From contig NZ_BJNE01000019.1 of assembly GCF_006539525.1 (NCBI RefSeq), forward strand, positions 1-40,992: a stretch of DNA of 40,992 nt, read 5' to 3'. Origin of the DNA: Glutamicibacter nicotianae (GTDB lineage: Bacteria; Actinomycetota; Actinomycetes; Actinomycetales; Micrococcaceae). The translations under genes were made by a program, and so were the position numbers. Shown here in pieces: positions 26,595-34,651 of this stretch. The number at the start of each line of letters is the position of its first letter. The first letter of the stretch is position 1. The notes beneath the pieces were generated by a model. It was not told where the DNA came from, did no database searches, and was given only the letters and a program-made list of their open reading frames with translations.

Positions 26595-27130
26595 TCCTCT
26601 TGATTCTGCTCTTTGGCGCCCTCGCCATCGCATTGGCACTAGGGCCGTCCACTGCGCGAACAAGCGGCGAAGGCAAAGCAGCCCAATGGCTTTGGAACAG
26701 ACGGCAGGACAACGACAAGCCAATCGAGCTGGTCCTGGACCTCAGCGCCAGTCTGCTGGATTCGGGAATGCCCATCACCGAGATCCTGGATCTGCTCGGA
26801 AACAGCATTGAACAGTGCGCGGTCCTGCGCAGCGTCGCGCGCTGCCTGGAAATGAACATGGCGTGGGACAAAGCCTGGGAAGCCGTGCCTGCCTGGCTCG
26901 CGCCGCTGAGGAAGGCCCTGCACTTTGCGCACAGGACGGGCGCTCCGGCAGCCAACCTGCTGCGCAATACTGCGATTCTGCAACGCCGTGAGCATACGCA
27001 GAAAGTTGCACGCCTCGGCGCGCAACTCGGTACCCGCCTTGTGCTTCCCCTGGGGGCCTGCGCATTGCCGGCCTTCATCGCCCTGGGCGTCGTTCCACTG
27101 ATCATCGCGCTGTTCCCAAGCTTCCAGTAA
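26591..27130 (+). CDS. TadC-like secretion platform protein
   Basis: The 179-residue product has an N-terminal membrane helix (MILLILLFGALAIALALG), one T2SS-F-like helical unit (DLSASLLDSGMPITEILDLLG ... RKALHFAHRTGAPAANLL in parts) and a C-terminal membrane helix (LPLGACALPAFIALGVVPLI). It matches the short second platform protein of the actinobacterial cluster (Rv3657c type). The overlap with the preceding gene suggests coupled synthesis of the two platform subunits. A 126-bp gap with a hairpin separates it from the pilin gene. Confidence 0.82.
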   Translation: MILLILLFGALAIALALGPSTARTSGEGKAAQWLWNRRQDNDKPIELVLDLSASLLDSGMPITEILDLLGNSIEQCAVLRSVARCLEMNMAWDKAWEAVPAWLAPLRKALHFAHRTGAPAANLLRNTAILQRREHTQKVARLGAQLGTRLVLPLGACALPAFIALGVVPLIIALFPSFQ

Positions 27131-27209
27131 ATCCCGGTCCAAGGTTATGCCCAGCTCGCAAGAAACCGATCTCTGCGCCGTCTGCGCTCGCCGAAGGTAG
27201 TAGCACAAG

Positions 27210-27233
27210 GTCCCCGGCATCGGCGCCGGGGAC
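27210..27233 (+). terminator. Hairpin between tadC-like and the pilin gene
   Basis: GTCCCCGGC and GCCGGGGAC form a perfect 9-bp stem with loop ATCGGC, 24 nt before the pilin ATG. It may be an attenuator or an mRNA-stabilising structure for the pilin message rather than a full terminator. Confidence 0.5.
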
Positions 27234-27256
27234 AGGTATCCAGAAAGGAAAACACA

Positions 27257-27439
27257 ATGAACCGACGGTTCCGTGAAATCAGGGATCTGCTCCAGGAAGA
27301 GCAGGGATCCACCACAGCCGAATTCGCTATGGTCACCCTGGCTGCCGTAGCCTTTGCCGGCCTGCTGATCAGCATCCTGTCCAGCGGCGACGTACGCGGC
27401 ATGCTGATGGGCCTGATCACTAAAGCACTGTCGCTGTAG
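27257..27439 (+). CDS. DUF4244 small pilin-like protein (Flp-type)
   Basis: The 60-residue product fits DUF4244 (Rv3656c type), the candidate structural pilin of this secretion cluster. A basic leader MNRRFREIRDLLQEEQG precedes STTAEFAMVTLAAVAFAGLL, a type IV pilin-like hydrophobic helix with a Glu five residues after the Gly, the pattern recognised by a prepilin peptidase. No such peptidase is encoded in this window. An AAGGAAA ribosome site precedes the ATG. The larger upstream gap and hairpin suggest its expression is set apart from the machinery genes. Confidence 0.9.
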   Translation: MNRRFREIRDLLQEEQGSTTAEFAMVTLAAVAFAGLLISILSSGDVRGMLMGLITKALSL

Positions 27440-27442
27440 GCC

Positions 27443-27778
27443 ATGAGATTCAGTGATGAATCTGGCAGCAGCACCGCAGAATTTGCGGTGCTGCTGCCAG
27501 CAGTTGCGATCATGCTGTCCTTGGCTCTGTGCTTTGGTGTCGTTGGGATCCAACAGATTCAAGTTCAGCAGGCGGCCGGGGCCATGGCCAGGGAATTGGC
27601 CCGCGGCGAGGATGATGCCACCGCTCGCGCCAGCGGGGTTCGGCTAGCAGGAAACCAAGCCCGATTCTCGCTGTCAACATCCAACGGCTACTCGCAAGTG
27701 CACGTTAGCAAAACCGTGCGGCTTCCAATTGTCGGCAGCCTGCAGGTCCACGGACAAGCCAGCGTGGCAGTCGAATGA
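27443..27778 (+). CDS. TadE-like minor pseudopilin
   Basis: The 111-residue product begins MRFSDESGSSTAEFAVLLPA. The STAEFAVLLP segment and one membrane helix (VAIMLSLALCFGVVGI) are typical of TadE-like pseudopilins, cleaved after Gly8 by a prepilin peptidase. The rest is a small exported domain. It starts 3 nt after the pilin gene and overlaps the next gene as ATGA. Likely role is priming or tip of the pilus-like structure. Confidence 0.85.
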   Translation: MRFSDESGSSTAEFAVLLPAVAIMLSLALCFGVVGIQQIQVQQAAGAMARELARGEDDATARASGVRLAGNQARFSLSTSNGYSQVHVSKTVRLPIVGSLQVHGQASVAVE

Positions 27779-28170
27779 GCAAGCTGCAACGCCTCCGAAA
27801 CGAACAGGGCAGCGGGACGGTCATGGCGACGGCGCTCGTCGTTGTTGCGCTGCTTATCGCTGGAACGGTCCTGGCATGGGTTGCAGCAACACGAGCTGCG
27901 ATGCAGGCAGCCAGCGCTGCAGACATGTCGGCGCTGGCTGCCGCAGATACGGCCCGTGGGCTGCGTCCCGGCGAACCCTGCACCGTAGCTGCGCAGCTTG
28001 CGCAATCCAACGGTGCGCAGTTGGCATCATGCACGGTGGAACCCGGTGGCGAGTCGGTGCGTGTAGCAACCTATGTTCCTGTCGGATTCCGTGCCATGGG
28101 CGTGGAACTGTATCAGGCCGAAGCCCGGGCGCGGGCCGGAGCGCCACCGCTGGATGCTCCGATGCCCTGA
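27775..28170 (+). CDS. TadE-like protein of the helicase/secretion neighbourhood
   Basis: The 131-residue product has a short leader MSKLQRLRNEQGSGTVMATA and one hydrophobic helix (LVVVALLIAGTVLAWVAA). An exported domain with two cysteines (GEPCTVAAQ and LASCTVEPG) follows and could form a disulfide. It corresponds to the Rv3654c/TIGR03816 group, known as TadE-like from the helicase neighbourhood. It is the last gene of the operon, and its stop is 14 bp from the convergent helicase stop. Confidence 0.85.
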   Translation: MSKLQRLRNEQGSGTVMATALVVVALLIAGTVLAWVAATRAAMQAASAADMSALAAADTARGLRPGEPCTVAAQLAQSNGAQLASCTVEPGGESVRVATYVPVGFRAMGVELYQAEARARAGAPPLDAPMP

Positions 28171-28184
28171 GCAGGCACATGGAT

Positions 28185-30515
28185 TCAGCGGTGGTGGGCT
28201 GGTTCCACGTCATCGAGCACGGCGGTCAACAGCAAGATGGCGCCAGCCTTGTCCAACGGATTATTGCGGTTTCCGCACTTGGGGGATTGCACGCAGCTGG
28301 GGCACCCGTGCTGGCATTCGCAAGCCTGGATGGCATCTCGGGTGGCCCTAACCCAATCGGTGAAGCGCTCGAAACCGCGCTCGGCAAACCCTGCACCACC
28401 GGGCTGGGCGTCGTAGACGAAAATTGTCGGATGCCCGGTATCCATATGCAGCGCGGTGGATACTCCGCCAATATCCCAACGGTCGCTCGTGGCAACAAGG
28501 GGCAGCAAGCCGATCATGGCATGCTCGGCTGCATGCAAGGCTCCGGGGAATTGGTCAACCGCCAAGCCAGCTCGCAATAGCCGCTGCTCGGTCAGCGTGA
28601 ACCAAACGGACTTGGTGTTCAGATCCCTGGCTTCAAGTTCCAGGGGCTCTTCTGAGAGCACCTCGTTGGAAGCCACCGACTTGCGCTGGAAGGAAACGAC
28701 CTGGGTGGTCACCGTCACTTCGCCGAAATGAATCGTCAGGTCCCGATGGTTGCGCTCGCGTTCCTCGGATTCGATGGCGACCGTGGTGAGATCGCGTGCT
28801 GTGGTGTAGTAGTCGGGATTGACCCGGGTCACGATCACCACGTGGTTCTGCTCGTCAAGTTCTTCCACATGATAGCTCGCACCCTGGTGGACATAGATGG
28901 CTCCTGGATGCGCCTGATAATGCGTTTGCGGGGAATCCATGGTGCCGAGCAAGGCGCCGGTTTCCGCATCGATGATGTCAACTGGTCCACCGCCATCGGC
29001 GCGGATGGAGAACATCGCCGCCGCATTCTGCGGATGTGTCCAAAACCATCCGGCAGGGCGTCGGCGCAAGTATCCGCGTTGCACCAGCGAATCCAGAAGC
29101 TGCTCGGTCTGTGGACCGAAAAGTTCGAGCTCTTCAGGGCGCAGGGGAGATTCTTGCGCGGCCGCGCAGAGATGGCCGCTGAGCACATACTTGTTTTGCG
29201 GATCAAAGACCGTTGCTTCAACTCCCAAATCGAAGATGGCTTCGGGGTGATGCGCCAGGTAGGTATCCAATGGATCTTCGGCCGCGACAAAGATCGCGAG
29301 CGCATCCTGGCCGGAACGTCCGGCACGGCCGATTTGCTGGAAGAACGACGCGCGGGTACCCGGCCAGCCAGCCACCACAACGGCGTCCAGACCAGCAATG
29401 TCGATGCCCAATTCCAGCGCCGAGGTCGAGGTGACGCCCAGCAGCTCGCCGCTGCGCAACTGCTTCTCCACCGCTCGGCGCTCATTGGGCAGGTAGCCCG
29501 AGCGGTAGGCCGCAAGCCGGACGGATAGTTCTGGAGCAAATTTTTCCAGATGCTTGCGAGTGAGCGTTGCGATGGTTTCAGCGCCCCGGCGAGACTTGAT
29601 GAAGACAATGGTTCGAACATGGTCGGACATCAGGTCGGTGAGGATCGAGGCGCTTTCGGCAACGGCGGTGCGACGTATTGGCGCACCGTTTTCACCTCTG
29701 TGCTCGCTCATCGGAGGTTCCCACAAAGCCATCACCAGTTCGCCGCTGGCAGAGAAATCATTGGTTACCGCTTGCGCTGGTGCTCCGATGAGGCGACCGA
29801 AGGATTCTTCCGGGTCTGAGCTCGTAGCGGACGCACCGATGAACACCGGGTAATTGCCGTAATGGGCGCAAACGCGTCGCAATCGGCGCATCAGGTTGGC
29901 GACGTGCGCGCCGAAGACTCCGCGGTAGGAATGCGCCTCATCAATGATGATGTAGCGAAGGCGCTTGAAGAACCGGGACCAAGCCGGATGGTTGGGCAGG
30001 ATGCCGCGATGAAGCATATCGGGATTGGTGAAAACGAAGTTGGCATGCTGGCGTACCCAGGCACGCGTTGCCTGATCGGTATCCCCATCGTAGGGAGCGG
30101 CTCGGACACCGGGAACCTTCAAGGATTCCACCGCGGATAGCTGGTCGGCCGCCAGCGCTTTGGTGGGGCAGATATAGAGCACCGATGCTCCGGCATCGGC
30201 ATCGTTGAACCCGCTGTCCTTGGCTCTAAGCAATTGTTCCAAGCTCGGCATCAGGTAGGCCATGGACTTGCCCGAAGCGGTACCGGTGGAAACGATGGTG
30301 TGATGGCCAGAGTGGATGAGATTAGCCGCCTGGGCTTGGTGCAGCCATGGCTGCTGGATGCCCAGGCCCTGGAAGATCTCGATGAGCTCGGCGCTGAGCC
30401 ACTGGGGCCATGGGCTGGTGATCTCGTCCTTGGCAGCCCTGGTGCGGCGGTGCACCACCGCGTCTGGATCATTGGTCCGGTCGAAGGGATCTAAGAGAGA
30501 ACGCACTGACTTCAC
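28185..30515 (-). CDS. DEAH-box helicase with C-terminal DUF1998/zinc-binding region (SftH/MrfA/YprA type)
   Basis: The 776-residue superfamily 2 helicase has motif I STGTASGKSMAY, motif II IIDEAHSYRG, motif III SATSSDP and motif VI QIGRAGRSGQ. The C-terminal DUF1998 region ends in the cysteine cluster CECQHGCPSCVQSPKCG, likely zinc-binding. Mycobacterial SftH is a DNA-dependent ATPase and 3'-5' helicase; Bacillus MrfA acts in mitomycin C repair. It neighbours the Tad-like operon in many actinobacteria, convergently, for reasons not known. The start is GTG at 30515 with GGAAGG 7 nt upstream. The extreme C-terminus (DDVEPAHHR) is short and unremarkable. Confidence 0.94.
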   Translation of the reverse strand: MKSVRSLLDPFDRTNDPDAVVHRRTRAAKDEITSPWPQWLSAELIEIFQGLGIQQPWLHQAQAANLIHSGHHTIVSTGTASGKSMAYLMPSLEQLLRAKDSGFNDADAGASVLYICPTKALAADQLSAVESLKVPGVRAAPYDGDTDQATRAWVRQHANFVFTNPDMLHRGILPNHPAWSRFFKRLRYIIIDEAHSYRGVFGAHVANLMRRLRRVCAHYGNYPVFIGASATSSDPEESFGRLIGAPAQAVTNDFSASGELVMALWEPPMSEHRGENGAPIRRTAVAESASILTDLMSDHVRTIVFIKSRRGAETIATLTRKHLEKFAPELSVRLAAYRSGYLPNERRAVEKQLRSGELLGVTSTSALELGIDIAGLDAVVVAGWPGTRASFFQQIGRAGRSGQDALAIFVAAEDPLDTYLAHHPEAIFDLGVEATVFDPQNKYVLSGHLCAAAQESPLRPEELELFGPQTEQLLDSLVQRGYLRRRPAGWFWTHPQNAAAMFSIRADGGGPVDIIDAETGALLGTMDSPQTHYQAHPGAIYVHQGASYHVEELDEQNHVVIVTRVNPDYYTTARDLTTVAIESEERERNHRDLTIHFGEVTVTTQVVSFQRKSVASNEVLSEEPLELEARDLNTKSVWFTLTEQRLLRAGLAVDQFPGALHAAEHAMIGLLPLVATSDRWDIGGVSTALHMDTGHPTIFVYDAQPGGAGFAERGFERFTDWVRATRDAIQACECQHGCPSCVQSPKCGNRNNPLDKAGAILLLTAVLDDVEPAHHR

Positions 30516-30556
30516 GAGGACGCCTTCCGGACCGGGAACTGCTGGAGTTAAAGACT

Positions 30557-30594
30557 ATCGCCGTGCTTGACGCGGATACGTCAAGCACGGCGAT
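30557..30594 (-). terminator. Terminator of the first GNAT gene
   Basis: A perfect 16-bp stem (30557-30572 with 30579-30594) with loop CGGATA lies 19 nt past the stop of the GNAT gene; AGTCTTTAA follows on the minus strand. Confidence 0.85.
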
Positions 30595-30613
30595 GAGAGC
30601 GACTGTGGAGGCG

Positions 30614-31270
30614 CTAGGCCTTGAACATGACAACCTTGCCCAGCGAAGTCCAGCCCAGTGAAGCATAAAGCTGCTGGCCATCGACGGAAGCGATCAGCAG
30701 GCCTTCATCAACATCGTGTTCCTGGGCCAGCGAAGCCAGCGCACGCATGATCAAGGTGCCGAGGCCCTGGCGGCGGAAATCGGCGCCGGTGATGATGCGG
30801 TCGAAGATCGCATATCCGTCGACTGCCGAGACGTGGCCGGAGGCGGCAACTACTTCCTGGTTGTCTTCAGGATGCAGCGACACATAGGCATGCGTGCCAT
30901 CGCGTTCGATCTGGAAAATGAAGCCGTCTGCAGGCAGCGGGACCTCGACGTCGTGGACGGCTAGTTCAGTGACCATCAGCGCTTCGTCGTCGGCGGTGAC
31001 CTGCAGGCCAACTTCGGTCGCCATTGCGACCAGATTTTCGGCGGAGTCGTCGAATGCCGTCAGGCGGCGGTTTGGGTGCTTCGCCAGAGTTTCGGCGACT
31101 GCTGCAAGTTCCTCTTTGGAAGGGCCATAGATGACGTATTCCCAGTCTTCTGTGGTGTCGTGGCGCAGCGCAGCGTGGACTCGTCCTTCGTTACGAGTTT
31201 CATAACCACGAGCCCCAGCCCAGCCTGCTACCCAGGTGCCAATCAGTTCATCGCTTGCGTTTGATGCCAT
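30614..31270 (-). CDS. GNAT family N-acetyltransferase
   Basis: The 218-residue product has an acetyl-CoA-binding motif A in the C-terminal half (IITGADFRRQGLGTLIMRAL) followed by the usual GNAT ending (QQLYASLGWTSLGKVVMF). The N-terminal half (about 1-110) is divergent and probably a second, degenerate GNAT-like or substrate domain. The substrate is unknown. The ATG at 31268-31270 has a leaderless -10 box 6 nt upstream. It is divergent from trhO across 165 bp. Confidence 0.85.
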   Translation of the reverse strand: MASNASDELIGTWVAGWAGARGYETRNEGRVHAALRHDTTEDWEYVIYGPSKEELAAVAETLAKHPNRRLTAFDDSAENLVAMATEVGLQVTADDEALMVTELAVHDVEVPLPADGFIFQIERDGTHAYVSLHPEDNQEVVAASGHVSAVDGYAIFDRIITGADFRRQGLGTLIMRALASLAQEHDVDEGLLIASVDGQQLYASLGWTSLGKVVMFKA

Positions 31271-31276
31271 AATTTG

Positions 31277-31282
31277 ACCCTA
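31277..31282 (-). promoter_or_regulatory. -10 element of a leaderless promoter for the first GNAT gene
   Basis: TAGGGT on the minus strand lies 6 nt before the ATG at 31270. Confidence 0.5.
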
Positions 31283-31423
31283 CCTTGTCTTTCCTAGGAA
31301 TTAGCTGACATTGAACTAATCGTTGCCTACTTGAAACTATCGCACTGTCCGAGAGCCCGATATTCCCGGGGAAGATCAATGTGACATTGCTCTTTTCCTC
31401 GGCGTTTCGCGGCCCGAAGCTAC

Positions 31424-31429
31424 TAACAT
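31424..31429 (+). promoter_or_regulatory. -10 element of a leaderless trhO promoter
   Basis: TAACAT lies 6 nt before the GTG at 31436. Confidence 0.55.
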
Positions 31430-31435
31430 TGTAGG

Positions 31436-32335
31436 GTGGCCATTCATCGCATAGTTCTGTATTACGCTTTTACTCCGCTCCCAGATCCAGAGGCAATCCG
31501 CCTTTGGCAGCGCTCTCTGCTGGAGCGCTGGGGCCTGCGCGGACGCATCATCATCTCCAAAGACGGCATCAACGGCACCGTGGGTGGCGAGATCTCCGCA
31601 GTCAAGGCCTACGTCAAGGCCACCCGGGAACTTCCCGCATTCAAGAAGATGGATATCAAGTGGTCTGAAGGCTCGGCTGAGGACTTCCCGCGTATCTCCG
31701 TCAAGGTTCGCGACGAGATCGTCACCTTCGGCGCCCCTGGGGAACTCGAAGTCGACGAGAACGGCGTGGTAGGTGGCGGCACCCACCTGCGCCCCGAAGA
31801 ACTGCACGAACTGGTGGACAGCAGGAAGAAGGCCGGCGAGAAGGTGCACTTCTTCGATGGCCGCAACGCCTTCGAAGCGCAGATCGGCAAATTCAAGGAC
31901 GCGATCGTTCCTGACGTGGAGACCACCCGTGATTTCGTTGCAGAACTGGATTCGGGCAAGTACGACCACCTGAAGGACCAGCCGGTGGTCACCTACTGCA
32001 CCGGCGGCATCCGCTGCGAGGTGCTCTCTGCTTTGATGGTCAAGCGCGGCTTCCAAGAGGTGTACCAGATGCAGGGCGGCATTGTCCGCTATGGCGAGAA
32101 GTACGGCGATGCAGGACTCTGGGAAGGTTCGCTGTACGTTTTCGACAAGCGCATGCACACAGAATTCACCGAAGACGCGGTGACTATCGGTGAATGCGTT
32201 GGCTGCCAGGGCCCGACGAACAAGTTCGAGAACTGCTCGAACCCAGCCTGCCGCAATCTGCGCCTGTTCTGCGACGACTGCGCGAAGGATGAAGAGCTGC
32301 GCCGCTGCCCAGAGTGCAGCACCGTGGACGCCTGA
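31436..32335 (+). CDS. trhO: tRNA uridine-5-hydroxylase, rhodanese family (TrhO/YceA)
   Basis: TrhO-type proteins hydroxylate U34 in some tRNAs using oxygen. The 299-residue product has the N-terminal UPF0176 domain ([16 protein letters not shown] ... [12 protein letters not shown]), a rhodanese domain with active-site Cys188 in [10 protein letters not shown], and a C-terminal cysteine-rich segment ([30 protein letters not shown]) likely to bind zinc. The start is GTG at 31436; no ribosome site is seen but a leaderless -10 box is 6 nt upstream. Assignment to the hydroxylase function is by family. Confidence 0.9.
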   Translation: MAIHRIVLYYAFTPLPDPEAIRLWQRSLLERWGLRGRIIISKDGINGTVGGEISAVKAYVKATRELPAFKKMDIKWSEGSAEDFPRISVKVRDEIVTFGAPGELEVDENGVVGGGTHLRPEELHELVDSRKKAGEKVHFFDGRNAFEAQIGKFKDAIVPDVETTRDFVAELDSGKYDHLKDQPVVTYCTGGIRCEVLSALMVKRGFQEVYQMQGGIVRYGEKYGDAGLWEGSLYVFDKRMHTEFTEDAVTIGECVGCQGPTNKFENCSNPACRNLRLFCDDCAKDEELRRCPECSTVDA

Positions 32336-32350
32336 TCACCGCATGGACCA

Positions 32351-32385
32351 ACTGCGGCCCGGACTGTCGAAGTCCGGGCCGCAGT
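32351..32385. terminator. Shared terminator between trhO and the second GNAT gene
   Basis: A perfect 15-bp stem (32351-32365 with 32371-32385) with loop GTCGA lies between the convergent stops. Confidence 0.85.
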
Positions 32386-32386
32386 C

Positions 32387-32965
32387 CTATATTGCCGTCG
32401 CCGGCCACAAGCCGGTCGAGGCGTCCTTGACCTCGGTCTGTTCCACCTCGGTCCGGTAAATCTTCAGCCCGCGTGCTTGGTAATTCGGCAGCGCCGCCGG
32501 CCCGTCCAATGAACACGTATGCAACCACACCCGGCTGACCGCAGGCAGCTGCGTCCAGCGCGAGCCCAGGGCCCAAGCCTGCCGCAGTGCTTCGCTGAGC
32601 AGCACTCCGCCGAGGCCGCGACCGGTAGCTTCAGGAAAGAGCCCGAAGTAGAAGATCTCGACTTCGCTGCCGGCTTCCACGACTTCCGTGACGAGCTCCA
32701 CATATCCCTTGGGAGCACCCTGCTGGTAGAGCACCCACGTTTCAGAGCCGGGACGTCGGAGCACTTCGTCCCACTGCTCGCGTGTGGAGCCCAGGCGGTC
32801 AGCCCAGTTCAGCTCGCTGCCGACGCTTTGGTACAGGAACCGCGAAAATTCCGGGGTGATTTCGTCGGCCAGTTCAATCCGGGCGTCCTCGGGCAGGGAT
32901 TTGGACGAAGAGATGATCTCCGCAGGATTGAGCTGTTGCAGATAGGTCACGGTTACTTGGGTCAT
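32387..32965 (-). CDS. GNAT family N-acetyltransferase
   Basis: The 192-residue product has a GNAT core: beta-strand EVEIFYFGLFPEATGRGLGGVLLSEAL (motif A in its second half), then VSRVWLHTCSLDGPAALPNYQARGLKIY, the motif B ending, given here in parts. FYQ-type residues match small-molecule or protein N-acetyltransferases; the substrate is unknown. GTG at 32971 is possible, but ATG at 32963-32965 has TATGAT 6 nt upstream, supporting a leaderless start there. Its stop lies 2 nt from the shared hairpin. Confidence 0.85.
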   Translation of the reverse strand: MTQVTVTYLQQLNPAEIISSSKSLPEDARIELADEITPEFSRFLYQSVGSELNWADRLGSTREQWDEVLRRPGSETWVLYQQGAPKGYVELVTEVVEAGSEVEIFYFGLFPEATGRGLGGVLLSEALRQAWALGSRWTQLPAVSRVWLHTCSLDGPAALPNYQARGLKIYRTEVEQTEVKDASTGLWPATAI

Positions 32966-32971
32966 GCCCAC

Positions 32972-32977
32972 ATCATA
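32972..32977 (-). promoter_or_regulatory. -10 element of a leaderless promoter for the second GNAT gene
   Basis: TATGAT, close to the TATAAT consensus, lies 6 nt before the ATG at 32965 on the minus strand. Confidence 0.65.
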
Positions 32978-33025
32978 GGTCGGGCCAAGTTGCCTAGCCT
33001 AGCTCCCGCCGGTTGCGTTACTCGG

Positions 33026-33031
33026 TAGACT
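33026..33031 (+). promoter_or_regulatory. -10 element of a leaderless promoter for the methyltransferase gene
   Basis: TAGACT lies 7 nt before the GTG at 33039, back to back with the promoter of the divergent GNAT gene. Confidence 0.6.
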
Positions 33032-33038
33032 TGGCGTT

Positions 33039-34628
33039 GTGAATGCTGCTGAATTTTCTTCCATTGATGACGCTCCGCAGAGCCATAATCAACTGCTCAT
33101 CGACTCGCTGGCCAAAGACCTGACTGCTGTCGGGTACAACTATGAAAATGTCGAGGGGCTGCTGGGCGAGGAAGCCGCCGCAGCATTTGCGCGCGACCAG
33201 CTGCACCCTGCATTGCGCAATCTGGATCGGCGCGGGGAGGATGCCCCTCTGGCTTGCGTAGTCCGCCTCTTCCAATTGGGCCAGACCCAGGAAGAAGCTG
33301 CCATCAATGCCGCCTTCCCGACGCTCAAGACTGACGGCCTGCTCAAGCTGGGGCTCGTCGAGTCCTGGGCCAGCGGTTACCGTGCCAAGATCGCCTTGGC
33401 ACTGCATTCATCGGATGCCGATGGCGAATTGTGGGTGGCCCACGACTTGGGCGCACACCAGCGCCCCGGCGTGCTGCGCACCGACCACGTGCTTGGCATT
33501 GGCCAGGCTTCGCTGACCCTGGCGCAGATCACGATCCGCGAAAAGGTCGAGCGCGCGCTGGACTTGGGCACCGGCTGCGGCATCCAGCTCTTCCACCTGC
33601 TCTCGCATGCGGAACACGTCACCGCCACGGACCTTTCGGCCCGAGCCCTGGGATTCACCCGGTTCAACCTGATGCTCAACCACCAGGCTTTGGCGCTGGA
33701 TCCAGAGAACCTCGATTCTCGGGTCACCTTGCTCCAGGGAAGCCTGTTCGAGCCGGTGGCAGGATCCACGTTCAATTTGATCGCCAGCAACCCGCCGTTC
33801 GTCATCACCCCGCGAAGCAGCACAGAGCGGGCCAAGGACCGTTTCACCTACCGTGATGGGGGAATGGCTGGCGACACCTTGGTGAGCACCCTGATCGAGC
33901 AGGCCCCTGAATTCTTGGAGCCGGGTGGTTCCATGCAAATGCTTTCAAACTGGGAGATTCCTCTTCTAGACGATGAATCGAACCAAGCATGGGATGCCCG
34001 GGTGCGCCAGTGGTTCGGCGACAAGCTGGACGTATGGGTGATTGAGCGCGAACAGACGACCCCAAGCGGCTACGCCGAAACCTGGTTGCGCGACTCTTCG
34101 CAGACCGAAGACAGCAGCTCGTATGTCTCCGCCTACAACGCGTACCTCGATGACTTCGAGTCCCGCGGCGTGGGGGCCATCGGCTTCGGCTTGGTGTACT
34201 TCCGCCGCCCGGTTGCAAGCCGCCCAGTCCTGCAACGCTACGAGCAGATCTCGCATCAGGTGGAACAGCCGCTGGCCCCGACATTGCAACGCGATATCGC
34301 GATGGCTGACCAGCTGGCAGCGGCCGGCGAAGGATACAAGGATTGGCTCCTGCTGGTGCCTGAGGATGTCACCGAGGAGCGCCACCAGCGTCCGGGGGCA
34401 GAGCACCCGGGCGTGATCCTGCTGCGCCAGGGTGCTGGCCTGCGCCGAACTGAATTGCTTGATACTGCGCAGGCAGGATTTGTTTCCGCCTGCGATGGTG
34501 AATTATCTGTATCGCAACTAGTCAATGCGCTGGAATCGCTGATAGGCGAGGGGCAGGAAGACTTTTCGGACGTGCTTTATGAAGCAGTGAAGCGGCTCTT
34601 GCGACATGGCCTGCTTCAGAAAATGTGA
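33039..34628 (+). CDS. Class I SAM-dependent methyltransferase with NPPF motif, three-part architecture
   Basis: The 529-residue product has a unique N-terminal domain (about 1-165), then a Rossmann methyltransferase core with the SAM loop DLGTGCGIQ at 175-183 and the catalytic-type motif NPPF at 251-254, and a C-terminal domain of about 140 residues. I believe the flanking regions correspond to the recent DUF7059/DUF7782 families. NPPF is shared by N-methyltransferases acting on glutamine side chains or adenine (PrmC/HemK-like, RsmC-like), so a protein or rRNA target is possible; none is known. GTG at 33039 has a leaderless -10 box 7 nt upstream. Its stop overlaps GTG 34625 of the next gene. 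Confidence 0.85.
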   Translation: MNAAEFSSIDDAPQSHNQLLIDSLAKDLTAVGYNYENVEGLLGEEAAAAFARDQLHPALRNLDRRGEDAPLACVVRLFQLGQTQEEAAINAAFPTLKTDGLLKLGLVESWASGYRAKIALALHSSDADGELWVAHDLGAHQRPGVLRTDHVLGIGQASLTLAQITIREKVERALDLGTGCGIQLFHLLSHAEHVTATDLSARALGFTRFNLMLNHQALALDPENLDSRVTLLQGSLFEPVAGSTFNLIASNPPFVITPRSSTERAKDRFTYRDGGMAGDTLVSTLIEQAPEFLEPGGSMQMLSNWEIPLLDDESNQAWDARVRQWFGDKLDVWVIEREQTTPSGYAETWLRDSSQTEDSSSYVSAYNAYLDDFESRGVGAIGFGLVYFRRPVASRPVLQRYEQISHQVEQPLAPTLQRDIAMADQLAAAGEGYKDWLLLVPEDVTEERHQRPGAEHPGVILLRQGAGLRRTELLDTAQAGFVSACDGELSVSQLVNALESLIGEGQEDFSDVLYEAVKRLLRHGLLQKM

Positions 34629-34637
34629 AACAAGCGC

Positions 34638-34643
34638 TAAAGT
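34638..34643 (+). promoter_or_regulatory. -10 element of a possible leaderless promoter for the ArsR-like gene
   Basis: TAAAGT lies 8 nt before the ATG at 34652, giving the gene a promoter inside its longest frame. Confidence 0.35.
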
Positions 34644-34651
34644 TTTTCCCT

